A stretch of 64,000 bases of DNA from Oscarella lobularis (GCF_947507565.1 NC_089186.1:434001-498000); one strand, 5' to 3'; positions 1 to 14,000 are shown, counted from the first letter of the stretch. Program-made: numbers and translations. Notes: generated by a model not told the origin, from the sequence alone.

Positions 1-1
1 T

Positions 2-3000
2 TTCGCCGGTTTAATTAAAAAAATTACCGGTTTCGACGTATCGTTTTTGAAATTGTTGGATCGATCGTTGCAAGCCGCCGTCGTCGTGTCGTCGAATTCG
101 ATGCCGGACGTTCGACTCCACGGTGAAGTTTTGAAGAAAATCGCTATCGAACAGGGTTTGAGCATCGTTGCCGTCTTCGCCTTCCCGGCCGATTGCGAGG
201 GCGACTCCTTCTGCGATTTCTGCAAGAAAGCGCTTGGTCCTGACGTCAGCTTGCAGCTGAGCGCCACACTGAGCTCCATATCCCAATTCGTCGTCGCCGC
301 TAGCGTGAATGACATTCGCCTGGGCGGTGGCGTCTCTCTAAGCCGCTGCGCTCTCGAATTTGGTATCGGCGCCGAGACGTTCGTTGGCATTAGCGCCACG
401 CTCGCGCTCAGCAATCCACCGCTGAAGTTCACCGGCGAACTGCGCGCCGGCGTTCGCGGCGTCACGATGACGATGATGATGGAGGGCGTGTGGAAGCGCG
501 CCTTCGGGATCGACTATCTCGCCTTCGGGAACGGTATCATATCGATGACTCTCAAGGCGGTGACGCCTTGGCTGACCGGTCTCGAAATCGGCGGCGAAGT
601 GTGGCTCGGTCGAATTGATAGCGGGAAAGAGATCAAGATCGCCGTCTACGTCGGCGTTGACGTCGTGACCGTGAACGACTGCTACTTCTACGGATCGGCG
701 AATCGGCTCACGATGAACACGCTCCTGCGCGCTTTTGACTTCGATATCGCGCTGCCCCCCGTTCTGGGTGATAGTGGCTTTCCCGAGGGAATCAGCGTGT
801 CGTTCTCGTCGATTCCGCGCACTCTGCGCCCATCGGAACGCTCTCTACCGCAGGGCATCTTCATCAACGGAACGATCAATATTCTCGGTTTTCGACTCAA
901 GGCTTACGTCAACGTCGGTCTTCCGCAGGGAATCAAGATCGACATTCGCATGACGCCGCTTAATCTTGCCGGCGGACTCATCCGACTTCGTCGATCGAGA
1001 GACGATAGTTCGAACGGTCCGATGCTCGTCGCCGACGTCAAGTTGTTCCCTCTTCCGTCGATCAACGTGAAGGCTCAAGGATACATCAGTTTTCTCGGGG
1101 GAATGATCGAGCGAGAAGTCTATCTGGAAATCACGAATAGTCAATTTGTAATGATGGTAAGAGGTCGATTCTTTTTGTTCGATGCTGAGCTGAAAATTCA
1201 CGCGCCCTACGGATCGTTGCTCTCGGCGTCGTTTCGAGTGTACGGACGTCTGTCGATGGCGTGGCTGACCGAGTTGGCCGATCGAACGGCGAACGTCATT
1301 AAACGCGGCGCCGACAGGGCGACGCGAAAAATCGGCGACGCCCAGCGAAAGGTCGACGGCGCTCGATCGTACTTGCATCGCCAACAGGCGAAGTTGAGCC
1401 GAGCTCGAAATAATCTTCATCGACTGTGTCGAATTCGAAGTTGCGGAAGTTGTAAGAAAGCGCGACATAAATAAAAAATAGACACTTATATACATACGTA
1501 GTCATAATATACAGTATAGGTGCATCCATAAGATATTAATTTTCACTTGCTAATTTTTTTCTCTGACTGTTTCAGGGTGCGTCGGCTGTCCCTCGTGGAG
1601 AAGCTGCTGCTTTCGCTTTTGGGGCATTTGCGGCGGTTGTCCGGGCTGGAACAGCTGCTGCTGGAGAGCGCCCGATTTGTTTTGCCACGCGGCGAACGCC
1701 GCGTGCTACGTCGCGCGGGCCGCTGTCACTGCCGTGATATGGGGCTTGGAACGACTCCTCGACATAGCGTCGGCGGCTCTCAGCGCAGCGAACGCCGTGC
1801 TCGAAGGCGTCAAATTCGCCGTACGAGTCGGCGCCGCCGCCGCCGCCGCAATCGTCAAATTCGCTCTCGGCGGCCTAATCAACATAAAGCTGATTGAATT
1901 CGACGTGGAAATCGGTTTAGCCGCCGGCGGTCGTTTCAAGGCTCAAATGACCGTGTCGTTTTTGCGACGCTACGACGTCACGCTGAATTTCGAGTTGCGA
2001 CTCCGCGGCATTGACGCCATGGCGACCGATTTGGCGGACGCCGAATTTCCGGGCATCAGTGGACGAAGTAAACGCGACGTCGCCGAGCGCATGCGACGCG
2101 CCTTGCCCGACTTCAGTCACCGCCACTACTTTCCCGATCAGTACGTTCGACAGCCGGGCGACAATGAGGCGGCCGCGGCGAGACGACATCGAGCGTTGCG
2201 TAGCGTTTCTATTCGATCGGCTGAGGTAGTTACCAAGGCTAAGGGGCTGAGTCAAAAGGCGATCGGCATCGGCGAACGGCGCATTGGTATGACGCTGAAG
2301 TACGCGGAAGAATTCGAGAAACGGGTATTTGCGAATGCGGATGTGTCGGCGATTCCAGAGCAAGACGAGGGCGAAGACGAAGTGGAAGTCGTTGTGGACG
2401 CTGACGATAGCGAAGAAGAGACAGGTAAAATTTAAAAAAAAGATAGCCCTTGAATAGAGAATAATTTTAATTTTCTATTTTTTAAGGTTCTGATGATAAG
2501 CGGTGTAGGCAGTTCGATCGGTTAGAGTCGTTCATTCGCAAGCTGCCGGAAATGATCGAGGCCACTTTCGAAGGGCTCTCGCATTCGCAGACGCTTAAGA
2601 ATGAAACGAGCGCCGAATACGATCACGATTTCCAAGAGGCCGAGCGCTATCGTCTCAAGACGTCGAATCATAGTCGAGAGGTGCGAGAAGCGGTGGAGGC
2701 AAGCGAAGACGATGACGAGGAAATGAAGGCAGTCAAAGAGGAGCTCGACAAAAACATTACGGCAATGGAAAGAGGAGAAAGCAAAGTGTTTGACAAAATC
2801 AAAGAAGGTAGGTATATTCTAATAGGCGGGATGCTCTTCTGTGCGGATAACGCTATGATTTCCTTACCTTAGTAGTACTAATGTGACGAGCATGTAATGA
2901 TCCGATCTTAATGAGGCAGCATGCACCACTTCACTAGTTATAAAAACGGGTTTAATCTAGCTTTTTACATTAGGTTAGTAAGTGCGTCTGTTTTCCATAT

Positions 3001-3491
3001 AGTTACTCAGCACGCGGTCATAAGGGACCTGTTAGAACGTTCTATAGCTAGAAACTATAAAGGGCAAATCGATTCCTAATTTTCACAGATTTACAATTGT
3101 GGAAGGATCAATCTGAGAAACGTCTGAGCGAGCAGGACGGTCGCGGAGTGGGGTCACTTATATCACCGTTTCGGCGAGAAATATTGAACAAAACCGGGCT
3201 CAGCTTTGAAGAGTACACGACCAAGCTCGTCCATAGGCTCTCGCGTCTCTACGAAGGGATCGGTATGTCCGACGCGAGGTACGGAAATGCGACTATCATT
3301 GTCGAAAGCCTGAGCGTTATTGGAGACGTAAGCTTTTTTTAAGTAAATGCTATCACAACATCTTCTGAATTGATTATATGTAGAACCTACTCGTGCTGCC
3401 AACTCAGACTATGCAGCAGGCAAAGGAGCTGGCCGACAAGACTCTGATTGAGTTCGACAAAATCGAAGAAACGAAAGTGTTTTGTCAGTAA
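2..3491 (+). CDS. Large secreted protein, LSP family, copy A (5' end outside the window)
   Basis: Exons 2-1451, 1576-2424, 2487-2807, 3089-3327 and 3384-3491 (TAA); phases 1,1,1,0, the same as in the three other copies here. The reading frame is open to base 2, so the start lies left of the window. Relative to the copy at 5148-10206 it begins in the middle of the large first exon. Visible parts are beta-rich repeated modules, then two cysteine motifs of the form C-x-G-C-P-x-W-x-S-C-C at the start of exon 2, an Ala-rich helical stretch, a dibasic RSKR site before D (possible proprotein convertase cleavage), and an acidic helical tail. I do not recognise the family. It is the most divergent of the four. 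Its divergent EEP partner, if present, would be left of the window. Exon structure is firm because every junction is supported by paralogues. Confidence 0.85.
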
Positions 3492-4255
3492 AGCTTGAGC
3501 CAAAAGGCAAGCTTTTCTTGTGACGTAAGTGCTGTTTTTCTGTGTCGTACGTAGCTAGTAGGGAACAGTGCATGAGTGTTTCGGCATTCAGATAGATATG
3601 CAATTTAACCCGCTAGATTACCATTCCGTTTTGCGTCAATCGCGTAGTTGGATGCAGCTTTTGATGTGGGGACTATTCAATAATTGGACATAGTCGCCAA
3701 AGAAAGTATTTGGTAGCCTATGGTGCGCTATAGTCTTTGTAAAGAGCGAGAACCGTTGCTCTCAAAACCGTCGATCGAACTGGAGACAGGATAGACCCCA
3801 AGCCCCAAGTCGTGTTCACTTGTTTGCAGGCAAACGGTCATGTTGCTCTGGCTGGTGGACTTGTTTATTGTTCAGACTGCCGAAACCGCCGAGCCCCCAT
3901 ACTTTACTTCTTAGCGCTTTTGTGCGCTGTTGCAGCAGGTTTGCGAGCATACGAAAACGACAGTTTCGCGCATGCGCCGCAAGTGCTACGACGTCGTCTT
4001 CCTCTTCACCAGGACGTATCCACTCACTGGCAAGCAATCTCCACCCGTACGCCCTTCCATGTCCTCGCATGCTATTTACGTCTGCATTTACTAGGATCTC
4101 TCGTGTTCTTGTCACGGCCGGGCCCCACCTCTCAACTTCGATCGATCGCGCTTCCCTTAGGCGCGACGTCGCGTGTTTCAGCAGCGCGCTTCAACGTTCT
4201 CAGGTAATTAACTACGCAGCGATTACCTGGGCTTTCGTAATTGAGTAGATTATAG
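3492..4255. other. Intergenic, no gene seen
   Basis: Three-prime flank of LSP copy A. The overlapping open frames on both strands around 3810-4250 have no recognisable domain, start context or splice partners, and no counterpart in the paralogous units. I see no RNA gene or repeat. Confidence 0.5.
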
Positions 4256-5147
4256 TATCGCCGGCTATCGGAACACCGCGTGGAAGAAGATCAATGATTT
4301 TTCCGAGGTCTCCCTTTGGGGCCCCTGTGGTGTAGGCGTGCTCTCAGGGGGCAGGGCTCTCTCTGCTACACACACGTCGCGGATTGCCTGGCGTGCCACT
4401 GCTCGCGCTCCTGAGCATAGACTGATTTCTGAACGAATCTAAACATCTAGTAATTGAGGGCGGGTGTTCAGGAGTGCGGGCTGGTGTCATGGCAGTGCAT
4501 GAGGCTTCATTTGTGTGTGTGTGACAGGGAGGATAGCGGGGACGACACGCATTCGTTACATGGAGATGATTCGTACTCGGTTTTGCATCACGGCCGACAC
4601 TGTTAGTGTGCACGTGTCCTTTTCCCCTTGCATTAGGATTTAGGGCGGCTGTCAGTAGGTAGGGTGGTTAGAAGTTAGTATAGGTTATAGCTCCCTTTCC
4701 CCTCAACGTGCTTAGCTGGCAGCCGCCACACCCGGTTAGACCATATCAATGGATTTTTGAGGTAATTTAGGTTTGAATGAATGCACATGTTAGGTCAATG
4801 GATTGTGAGGTAATCTAGGCTTGTGATAATGTTTCAATATCGATGAACTCTTTGTTGAACTACGTACACCTGTCTAGGTTCCAGTTTACTGCCACAGACG
4901 AGTAGTAGAGATTATTTGTGTTGCCTGAAGCGAATGCAGTCTCAGCCCTCTCGTGTTTTCATTTGCGACTGTGCACTGTTACGTGCTCCTACAATTGACG
5001 TCATCTCCTTCATGCTACAGACCATTTACTAGTAAACCGAGACTCCCATTATGGTAAAAGAGAACGATAGAAAAAAAATTCAGATCCAAACAGAACAAGT
5101 GAAACAGATAGAAGACGAGGGACAATTAATTACCATGTCAACGCGCT
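4256..5147. other. Conserved non-coding 3' flank of LSP copy B
   Basis: Shared with the regions downstream of the other two LSP copies (reverse complement of about 48.9-49.65 and 61.1-61.9 kb). The open frames in it differ between copies, so it is not coding. It contains short internal near-repeats around CCATTGATATGGTCTAACC (bottom strand). Confidence 0.6.
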
Positions 5148-8100
5148 TCAGCCGGCCGTATTCGCGCTCGGGCTTCCGGCGCAGAAAATTTTTATCTGCG
5201 CAATTTCCTTCAATTCAGCGAGCAGAGTGTCAGATATATCTTTCGCTTTGAAAACCGTCTCGTGAATAAGAGTATCCAAATTCTAATCAACGAAAAAATA
5301 ACTCCTTAGATAAGCGATAGGCGACAAGTAAACGGAAAATTTACCTGTTTTATAACACTCAAGCTTTCGAGAAGATTGACAGCCGAATTGTAGTGAGGGT
5401 CTCCAGGCGAAATAGTTTCGTACGGAGCTTTGAGAGCTTTGAAGACTTCATTGAGATAATCCGCCAGCGTTAAGCCCGTCTCCTTCGTCACGTCCTCGCC
5501 ATAAGCTTGCACAATGCTCTTAATTGTTTGGATGTTCTCTGACACCACTTCGTCCTTGAAAGTTCGATTCCACTCCGAATAGCCTTAAGAATTAAATGCG
5601 AGTGAGTTTGTATACATCGCCTATATTCTGTACGTATATCTACCATTGCCTACTTCGGCGACCAATTCCTTGTTAATCGTTTCTTCCGTCATGTTATTGC
5701 TAAACGTTACCGTGTCTGCCGCCGTAAGAAAAGCGGGCGAGGCTGTCACGTTGGGCAAATTTTTCGCCTCTTCAACGAGATCTGATTGATTTCGCTCGGC
5801 TTTTTCGAAATCGCTGAATTCTTGCCGAGCCTTTGCGACAGTTGCCGCTGCCTCGGCTTCTTGCCTACTTACGTTCGCATAGCCCTCACTAAGAGCTTGG
5901 ACTTCGTTCGTGTAATTGCCAATGGTTTTCTTCCACTCGCCGTAGACAGCCTCCATAGCGAGAGGTATTTCAAGAATGAATTCTTTGATGTCTCCAAAAT
6001 GAGTACATTTTTCAGCGGCAGTATCTAAAAATTAATTACGTAAATTACGGTGTTATCCGCTACTCGCTTTGCCTACCGAGAGTCTTCTTCAATTGATCGA
6101 GACGTATAAGTTTTGCCTGATTCGTACTATCTGAAGCTACTGTTGCACTGCCGGACGGACGAGTAAACTGCTGAACGCGATTATGCATGTCAGCCAGATT
6201 TGATTCAACGGTCTTCCTCTCAGCTTGGAGCTCGTCAGTCAACGATCGTTTTCTCACAACGAATACAGTTTTTTCGTAGACCGGTTCCGGATAATCGCGC
6301 TTGGGTCGGTATTCGGCGGCCGAGCCCGGTTTATAGACGTACATTTCGGGCATATAGTGTCGACGACTGTAGTCGGGCATGTGTCGACGAAGAGTCTCTT
6401 CGACCTCTCGCTTACGTCGTCCCGTAATGCCGGGAAATATCGAATCGGCCAAATCCGAAGCCATGCTTTGTACGCTTTTGAATCGAAGGGTAAAACTCAG
6501 CGTGACGTCAGTTTTTCGCAGGAACGAAACGACGATCGTTCCGGAAAAGTGTCCAGATTCGACGAGTCCAATTTTGACGTCAAATTCGATTTTCTTGATG
6601 TTTATGATTCCGCCGAGACCGAGCCGAACGACGAACTTCGCCGCTTCGGCGCCAGCGCGCACGGTCTGCTTGACCCCTTCCAATACTCCCTTGGCCACAT
6701 CGAGTGTCCATCGACTGTTATCGACGACTTTTTCCGCGAGCCATAAGGCGGCGTAGGCAACGCCGCGTAGCGCCTTGCAACCCACGTTGTACGCCTCGCA
6801 CACGACGTCGGGAGCGCGCCAGCAGCAACTGTTCCACCCGGGACAGCCGATGCATTTTCCCCACCAACGCGAACAGCACGAATTCCACGACGGACATCCC
6901 ATGCAAACTAAGAAAATGACATTCAAAAATTACTACTTAGTCACTCGTTGTCTTACTTTTGGAGCAATATCGAAGTCGGCAGAGACTGTTGACGTTGCGT
7001 TGTTTTCCTTGAAGATCCGACACAGCCGCGGAGAATTTCGAATTGGCCTGGTCGACTTTTCTCTGCTCCCGATCTATTGCGTCCGTCGCCGACTTCGCAG
7101 CGCCGTCTATTGCATCGCAGACTTTTCTCTCGAGTTCTGCCAACCATTCGGTCGATAGGAGTCCGTAGACTTGAAACGACGCCTCCTGTAGGGATCCGTA
7201 CGGGGCGTAGACCTTCAATAGGGCGTCAAAGAGAAAGAATCTCCTTCGCACATAGAAGATGAAATACGTGTTCGTTATTTGGAGAAAAATCTCGGCTTCG
7301 ACTAATCCGAAGAACAAGCTCACGTAACCCGCCGCCGTGACGTTGACTTTCGGCGGCGAAGCGGTGACGTCGGCGACGAGAAGTGGACCGACCCACGATT
7401 CGGTTCTCGATTTGTATAGTTTCAAAACGCCGCCTCCTATATTAAGAGGATCCATGCGAATGTCGACTTTGATGCCACGAGGAAGGCCTACGTTGATATA
7501 GGCCTTTAGTCGCCAGCCGAGTATGTCGATCGTGCCATTTAGAACAAAGCCTTGGGGTATGACAATGCCTGAAGGAACGAGCTCTCGCGCTTCTAAAGCA
7601 AACGAGACTTCAAGTCCATTGGGAAGACCGCTGTTAGCTAGACACTGCGGTAGAGTCAAATCGATGTCAAACGCTTCGAGTACGGAAGCGATCGTCAGTT
7701 TTGTGATCGATCCGTAGAAATAATTACGACGAGGCATTGTGGGATCGATTCCGAGATAGACCTTTGCGATGATTTCGCGTCCGCTGTCTAGTTTTCCTAC
7801 GCGCACTTCGCCGCCCAATTCGATGCCGGGCACCGGGATTCCAGGCTTGAGTGTGATCGATATGATGCCGTTGCCGAAAGCGAGATAATCGATACCGAAG
7901 GCTCGTTTCCATATGCCGTTCATCGTCATGCCGAGTTCGAGGCCCTGAATGCCCGCTCGAACCCATCCGGTGAACGAGAGCGGTGGGTTGCTGAGCGCTA
8001 GCGTTGCGCGTATACCAACGTAGGTTTCCACGCCTATGGCAAACTCGAGTGCCGCTTCGCTGAGAATGAGACCGGAGCCCAATTGGATGTTGTTTACGCC

Positions 8101-10206
8101 CGCCGAGAAGCTGAACTGACGTAGGGACGTAATCGTCGCGGCGATTTGTAGACTCGCGCTGCTGCCGAGCGCTCCTTTGGCAAACTCGCAGAACGAGTCT
8201 CCTAAACAGTTGCTAGGAAACGTGAAAACGGCGACGATCGAAAGACCGCGTCGGAGAGGAATTTTGCTTAGGGCTTCGCCTTCGAGCACGACGTTGTCCA
8301 TCGTACGCGACGATATCATGAAAGCGACTTTCATCGATCGATCGAGGAGACTTAACGCTTTGACGTTGACACCAGTTAATTTCTGTATAAGATCGGCGAT
8401 TCCCATGTTGGCGAACTCGAAGCCGACGGCGAGCGCCGCCTTTCCCGTCGTCTTGCTTACGACGGCGTTTAGAGTGACCCCCGACCAGCCGTTGATTCTC
8501 GGTTTACCGGAAAATTGACATTGAAACCCTTTTGCGCCGGTGCCTATTGGAATTTTAAATGTTGGACTTACAATGGCGAAATCCAACATCGATGCTGCTG
8601 TGAGTACGGATTGAAGTTCGTCCGGCAGAAAATCAGCGTTGAATTTATTAATGATATTCCGAAGTATTATTTCGTCTCCTTTACCGGTTAAAAGGAAGCC
8701 TTTGGCTTTGAGGAGTTGGTTGTTCTGGCCCGGTAGTCTTGGAGGTAGAGGAGCCGGTTCGATTGCTATGGGAAACGCGGACGAACCGAACTCCCAAAAT
8801 CCGCCCGCCTTGAACACGATCGTACGCGGTTTGGAGAACGTCGCGTTGATGTAGAGCGACGGATTAATAATGCGTGCAAATCCCGGCACGACTTCGACCG
8901 CTTGATTAATTTTGAATTCGACGGCGATGCACTTGGGTTTTGTCGAGATGGAAAAGCCAAACAGTTGAATTTCAAGAAGATTTTGAATCAGATCCGATAT
9001 TCCAGGCGGAAGGTCTGTGAGTTCGTTCACGGAAAAATCCGGAATGATGGCGCTGAGAATGTTACCCAGAGTAAGCGCTCGCCCGGGATCGGCGATAGTA
9101 AGTTTGAGTCCGCCGGAGCCGATGTGAATAACGAAAATAACGGGTTCTTGATTGGGTATAATAGGCAGAGCAGTTGCAAACGTGAGTCCCTTGTAGATAG
9201 GCCTCGCTTGGGCCAAGATCCCGTCCAAGACTTCGGGTAGAAAGTTCGGTATCAAGTCTCGTGTTGATATGACAACACCTGTTTCCGGTATAGTGAGCGT
9301 TCCCAGGAAGGGAACGTCGCTGATGTCGTAGCCGGATAATTTTTGAACGAGATTTGCTAGTGAGAAATCGGGAAAGTTAACGGCAATGGTCACGGCGACG
9401 CCCTCGTCCTGATTGTCTCTCTCGATGTAGCGCGTAAAAATTAGATGACATCGAAAGCTGCCCCATCCTTGTATAGTCGGATTACCGGAGAGTCCAATAG
9501 CGAAACCGTCGCTACCGTAGACACCAATGAAACGCGCTTTCTCGATGCTAAACTTATCGAGTCCGGAATTTCGGAGAGGCGTAGCGAATTCGTCCGGAAG
9601 TAGCTGGGCACCTAGATACTCGATAAACGTTCCGACGGGTAGACCGGTCGTGGGCGCGCCGCGAAAATAGTACGTCGAGCCGACGAGACTGAGTTTGAAT
9701 TCGAGACTGATGCTACCCATTTGCCAGACGCCGGCTATCGCGAACGAACTCACTTGAACGCGATCGGCCAGCGACGTCGCGTCGGGACTGAGCTCGAGGC
9801 AAACGAGCACGGTGACGTCGGACAGCGTCATGAATTCCGATATGAGTGGCATCGCGGGTAGCTCTTGGGTGCCGATGCACCAGAAGTTGTCGAGCATGTT
9901 GAGCGTGAAATTGTCGACGGGAAAATTGAACGGGTTGTCGAGATTCGCCTCGTCGATGCCGAGCGTCGCGGCGACGGACGGTAGCATGAGTTTGAGAAAG
10001 TCGAGCACGCGAAAGACGTTCGGCGGCGTCACCTTGCCGACGAGCTCGCTGCCCATCATGTAGATGTTGAGACCGGTTTCGTTCATTGTGCCCATGCCGT
10101 TGCCGTACTTGTTGATCATCTGATCGAAAACGCCGGGATCGCCGAGGAAGTAAGCGGCGCCGGCGTTGGACATGAGAACGAGAAGGAGAGTGGTGAGAGG
10201 CTTCAT
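5148..10206 (-). CDS. Large secreted protein, LSP family, copy B (1611 aa)
   Basis: Exons on minus: 10206-6957, 6907-6077, 6024-5644, 5583-5345 and 5282-5148 (TGA). Introns are 49-61 bp. The start ATG at 10206 opens a signal peptide (MKPLTTLLLVLMSNAGAA, residues 1-18). Residues about 190-350 and 527-690 are clear repeats of each other: L-P-D-E-[FL] opens each, then GLSGNPTIQGW versus QFSGKPRINGW, then LVQKLSGYD versus LIQKLTGVN. Two further related beta-rich modules follow. Exon 2 starts with two C-x-G-C-P-x-W-N-S-C-C motifs (residues about 1085 and 1102). An RRKR|E furin-type site lies near 1247-1250 and a VRKR|S site follows. The rest is helical, ending in a short Cys-containing tail. No transmembrane segment was seen, so it is probably secreted and proteolytically processed. 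Family not recognised. Divergent from the EEP gene at 11098. Confidence 0.9.
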
Positions 10207-10264
10207 GTTTTAGGTGATAGCTTAGCCGCCGGCCGCTCTGAGGCAATAGGCTCTTCGACTTGGG

Positions 10265-10271
10265 TCTTATA
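10265..10271 (-). promoter_or_regulatory. TATA-like element of LSP copy B
   Basis: TATAAGA, about 60 bp upstream of the ATG at 10206, within CTATAAGACCCA. The same TATAAGAC core lies 54 bp upstream of the ATG in LSP copies G (43560) and I (55726). Conservation at a fixed distance supports a core promoter role. Confidence 0.6.
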
Positions 10272-10984
10272 GAGGCTCAAAGAGCGTCGGCTTGACTAAT
10301 GGCGATCTTTGGGGTTTGCGGGGGATTCCAATTTTGGCATCGCGGCTAGATTCAAATTGCTTTGACGAACCGCGGGACGCTTTGGAAAAAGCCGACTGCC
10401 CCACTTTAGATTTCAGTAGGCACAGGTGGTATTTCGTTTAGAGGATAAGCTTATCGGACCTGTCAATTTGGTATGCGGTCACGTTTTGGAGCGATTTGCT
10501 AATAGCCGTTTGAGATGCATTCGAATTACCAAATTGGAAAATTGTATATTGGAAATCACGGCGGGTGTTCTTCGATTCGTAGCGTAAACGGCCGACAGAT
10601 AGCTAATCACGCACCAAACGCTTTCATTCTAACGAACCGTTTTGTTTTAGCCTACTGAGTGCACGCGCGCCTCCCACTACGCTAGCGTCTTTTCTCTGCA
10701 GGCATTCATGAAAAGCAATTCCAGCGTTTAGCATCTACTGCTACTCTCTTGCTCTTTCCCTGCGCGTCATGCATGCAGAAAGAATCGTTTCGATTACCTT
10801 TGAGGCACGATCAAGACAAGTCGCATCATAGTTCTAACGTAAGGCAGGGCTCCTTAGCTCATTTGGCCTATCGTGCGGCGAAACAACCCCCCTTCGGTTC
10901 GGAACCTTTCTACGAGTCGCGGTCTTCGCGAAAAGGGGCTGGAACTGTCTCCTATAGCGGCCTCCGCTCCTTCACTTTGCCAAT

Positions 10985-10994
10985 TATATAAATA
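10985..10994 (+). promoter_or_regulatory. TATA-like element of EEP copy C
   Basis: TATATAAATA, about 105 bp before the ATG at 11098. I found no equivalent upstream of EEP copies E or H, so this one is less certain. Confidence 0.4.
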
Positions 10995-11097
10995 AACAAC
11001 GACCGCGTGTGTAGTCGATTTACTCTTTAGCGTAAGACAAAAGCTAGGGTGTGTTCTTTCGGAGCACCAGTCGCTTTGGGAGTTCCGCGCGCTGAAG

Positions 11098-14000
11098 ATG
11101 CACGCTGCCGCTACCCTGCTCCTCCTCTTTCTCGTCGCTTCGCCGCCGCCGGTCGCATGCGACGGCGTCCGTCGCCGATCGTTTGTCGACGAAATTCCCG
11201 CGGACGTGGTGAAGGCCATGGGCGACCAGACCACACGAATAAGACATCAGGCGTTCGGAATCATTGTTCACATGGAGGAGACGACGTCGTCGACGGGCGC
11301 GCCGATGGTGGAGCCCGTGCGCAAATGCGAGGGTGTTCTCTTGTCGCCGAAAGTCGTACTGACGGGGATTGGGTGCCGCCCTCATAAGCGGGATACGGTT
11401 ATGTATTTCAAGTTCTTAGGCGAATCCATTGGATTTGGAGTGGCCGATATGAGGAGGGTGCGTAACGTTAATCTCATAGAACTGTCCAGTAAGCCGCGGA
11501 ACGAACCGAGTGTCTATCCCTTCTTGTCGTGGTATACGGGCTCGGAGTCGCTCGACGATCGATACGGCATTAGGCCGGAATTCCTTGACAAGCATAACGT
11601 TTATCTATCATCTTCGCTCGCTTACGAATCGGCCGTTTACCTAAAGGAAAAGCCGACAATCGATTCGGCTCTTAAAAACTGCAAGTTCGTTCTGAAAGAC
11701 GAATTGATCGCTCTCGCTTGCAACAAACTGAGCGTATGCCAAGGCAGCACAGTGTTAACGGGTTCTGCCTTCTTCACGTTCACGCAAACGTCGAAGACAC
11801 AAATCGTCAGCATCGCCGGACTCGTGTCGCTGAGAAGCTCGGGCTCGTTCTGCGAGCGCATGAACGAGCCAGACGATAGAGACCCTTACGTTGGGAAAGC
11901 GCCGAAAACCCCCAAGTGCGACGACCCGTACGTCTGCGGTAGGCGTTTCGTCGAAGACGACGTCAAAGCCATTCTATCGGAGGCGCGAAAGCTCGATCCG
12001 AGGGGCTTGCAACTTCACAACGATTACATTCCACACGATACGATAAGTACACCTTCACAAGTGTTTTGTCTTTGAGATGTTTTTTTTTTCTAATTGAGCT
12101 CTTTGCTATATAGTTGGATCGTTCAATATGCACGGTCTGGAAAAGTTCAATCGCGATTATGCGAGCGAGCAAGCGGAAACGATTCGAAACGTCATAGAGA
12201 GGGCCGATATACTCGCATTGCAGGAGGTCGGAACGCAGCTTGCCCTCGAGTCGGGCGCAGAGTACAACGTCTTTGACGAGAATATCATGCAAGTCATGTC
12301 TACTGGTCGGGACATTAAGGCGATCAACTATTTCGCTTTTGTGTACAATACGAAGAAATTTTCCGTCGTCCCCAATTCGTGCAAGTTGATTCTCACGAAA
12401 AAAATTACAAGATGTTCCTTTCGGGTAATTTAATTTTTTTCAAAGCGAAAAAATAATGTGACATTTCGCTGTTCGTGCAGAACACGAAATCGTCAATGGA
12501 TTTCACCATATACAACGTTCATCTGACCAACGGTGTCGCCTCGACGAGATATTCCGAGCTTGAAAAAATTCAAAAGGACATCGCCTCATTGACAGCGGGC
12601 AATAGTGTCGTCATGATTGCCGGAGACTTCAACATCGGAGGAGGAAAGGAAACGGCAAGTGGACCGCAAACCAACGCGTTTGACGATACGGAAAAGACAA
12701 TGAAAATTCTGTATGTATATATACATGGCCCGCGATTTGTCGGCTTACTTTTAGACCGATCGAATTTTATAGGAAGGACATGCAGTTTCCTGACCCCGGA
12801 CCGACGACGTATCGCGAAAAGCTCTACTTGGACCCCGATAATCCGCCACTGAAGGAGTCGCACTTCGATCGATTCGCAGTCAGCAAAAATGTTCGCCTTT
12901 TGTACACCTACTATCCGGAGCACACAAACAACGCCGCCGCGACCGCGGGCACAATCAACAACGGTTCTCCGGGGCCAGAAACTCCGCCTGGCATAACGGT
13001 CAAACCAAGAGTTTCGAGTAGGCGATCGACGTGCGCTCCGCTGCTTCACAACTATGGTATCAAGGATCAAATCGATCGCTTGAAGTATATAAATCGCGAA
13101 ATGCCGGCATGCCATCCGCATAATCGCAGAAAATACATGCCTCTATATCGAAGTCGGCAGTTCAGCGATCATCTACCGGTGATGTTTACTCATAAGACTC
13201 GTAAGGGGATCAAATACGCTGTGGCGACGTGGAATATGAGATCTTTCGATCCGACGATTGATCAGAAGACCGACGCCATCACCTTTAAAGAAAGAAAAGA
13301 GATCAAAATGGCGGCTGAATTCAAGACACTTCTAAATAAATTCAACATTGTTGCCGTGCAAGAATTGCAACCGACAAGAAATTGGAAAAACGCTGTAAAA
13401 CTACCGGGAAGTACTAACGTTAAAGTCGTGAAAAAGTTGGTAATGAACAAAAAATGGTACTGGTCGACGACGACGCCTGAGCTCGGGTTCGCTGTTGACA
13501 ACGACATTTATGCAAAAAATTGCACGGACATCGACATGAGCGTCGTCGACGATGACGCTCGTCCCTCGTTTATGTGCGAGTTTTACACGGAGGGCAGCGT
13601 AAGGCTTTTGCTTATTAGGCATGCGCACGTGTAGCAGCAATTGAACGTCCGGTATTTTTTCTTTGCAGAAAGGCGAATGGGTGTTTCTCCTTACTCTTGT
13701 AAATGCTCACGTCAAAAACGACGACAGCAGCGTCGCTACCGGGGAGGCGTACCGCAAAGAGGCCGAAAATAACGTTCCAAAGGAAAACAGAAATCATGCC
13801 TTTCTCGTCGGCGACTTTAATATTCGCTTTTCCAACGTCAAAGTGACGTACGATCGTAGTAATGAAATCGTTGACTGATTATGTATATACGAATCTTTGT
13901 CTAAGGTGTACTATGGCTGGCTTTAGTGGTCTATCCTTTACGAAACTCGATTATTTGACGAGGTTGGACTACGTCTGGCCGGTGTCGCAAGCAAACCAGC

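Larger units (their letters stand above)
10207..11097. promoter_or_regulatory. Divergent intergenic region between LSP copy B and EEP copy C
   Basis: 891 bp between two start codons facing away from each other. It holds a TATA-like element near each end (TATAAGA for B; TATATAAATA at 10985-10994 for C). The 50-70 bp leader just before the EEP start, ending GCGCGCTGAAG-ATG, is conserved in the other EEP copies. No coding sequence was seen. Confidence 0.65.

Noticed and set aside
1299-1529. Minus-strand frames opposite LSP copy A
   Set aside because: Antisense shadows of a conserved exon.
3812-4248. Overlapping open frames downstream of LSP copy A
   Set aside because: Three overlapping frames on both strands, no domain, no paralogue, low-complexity Arg/Ser composition.
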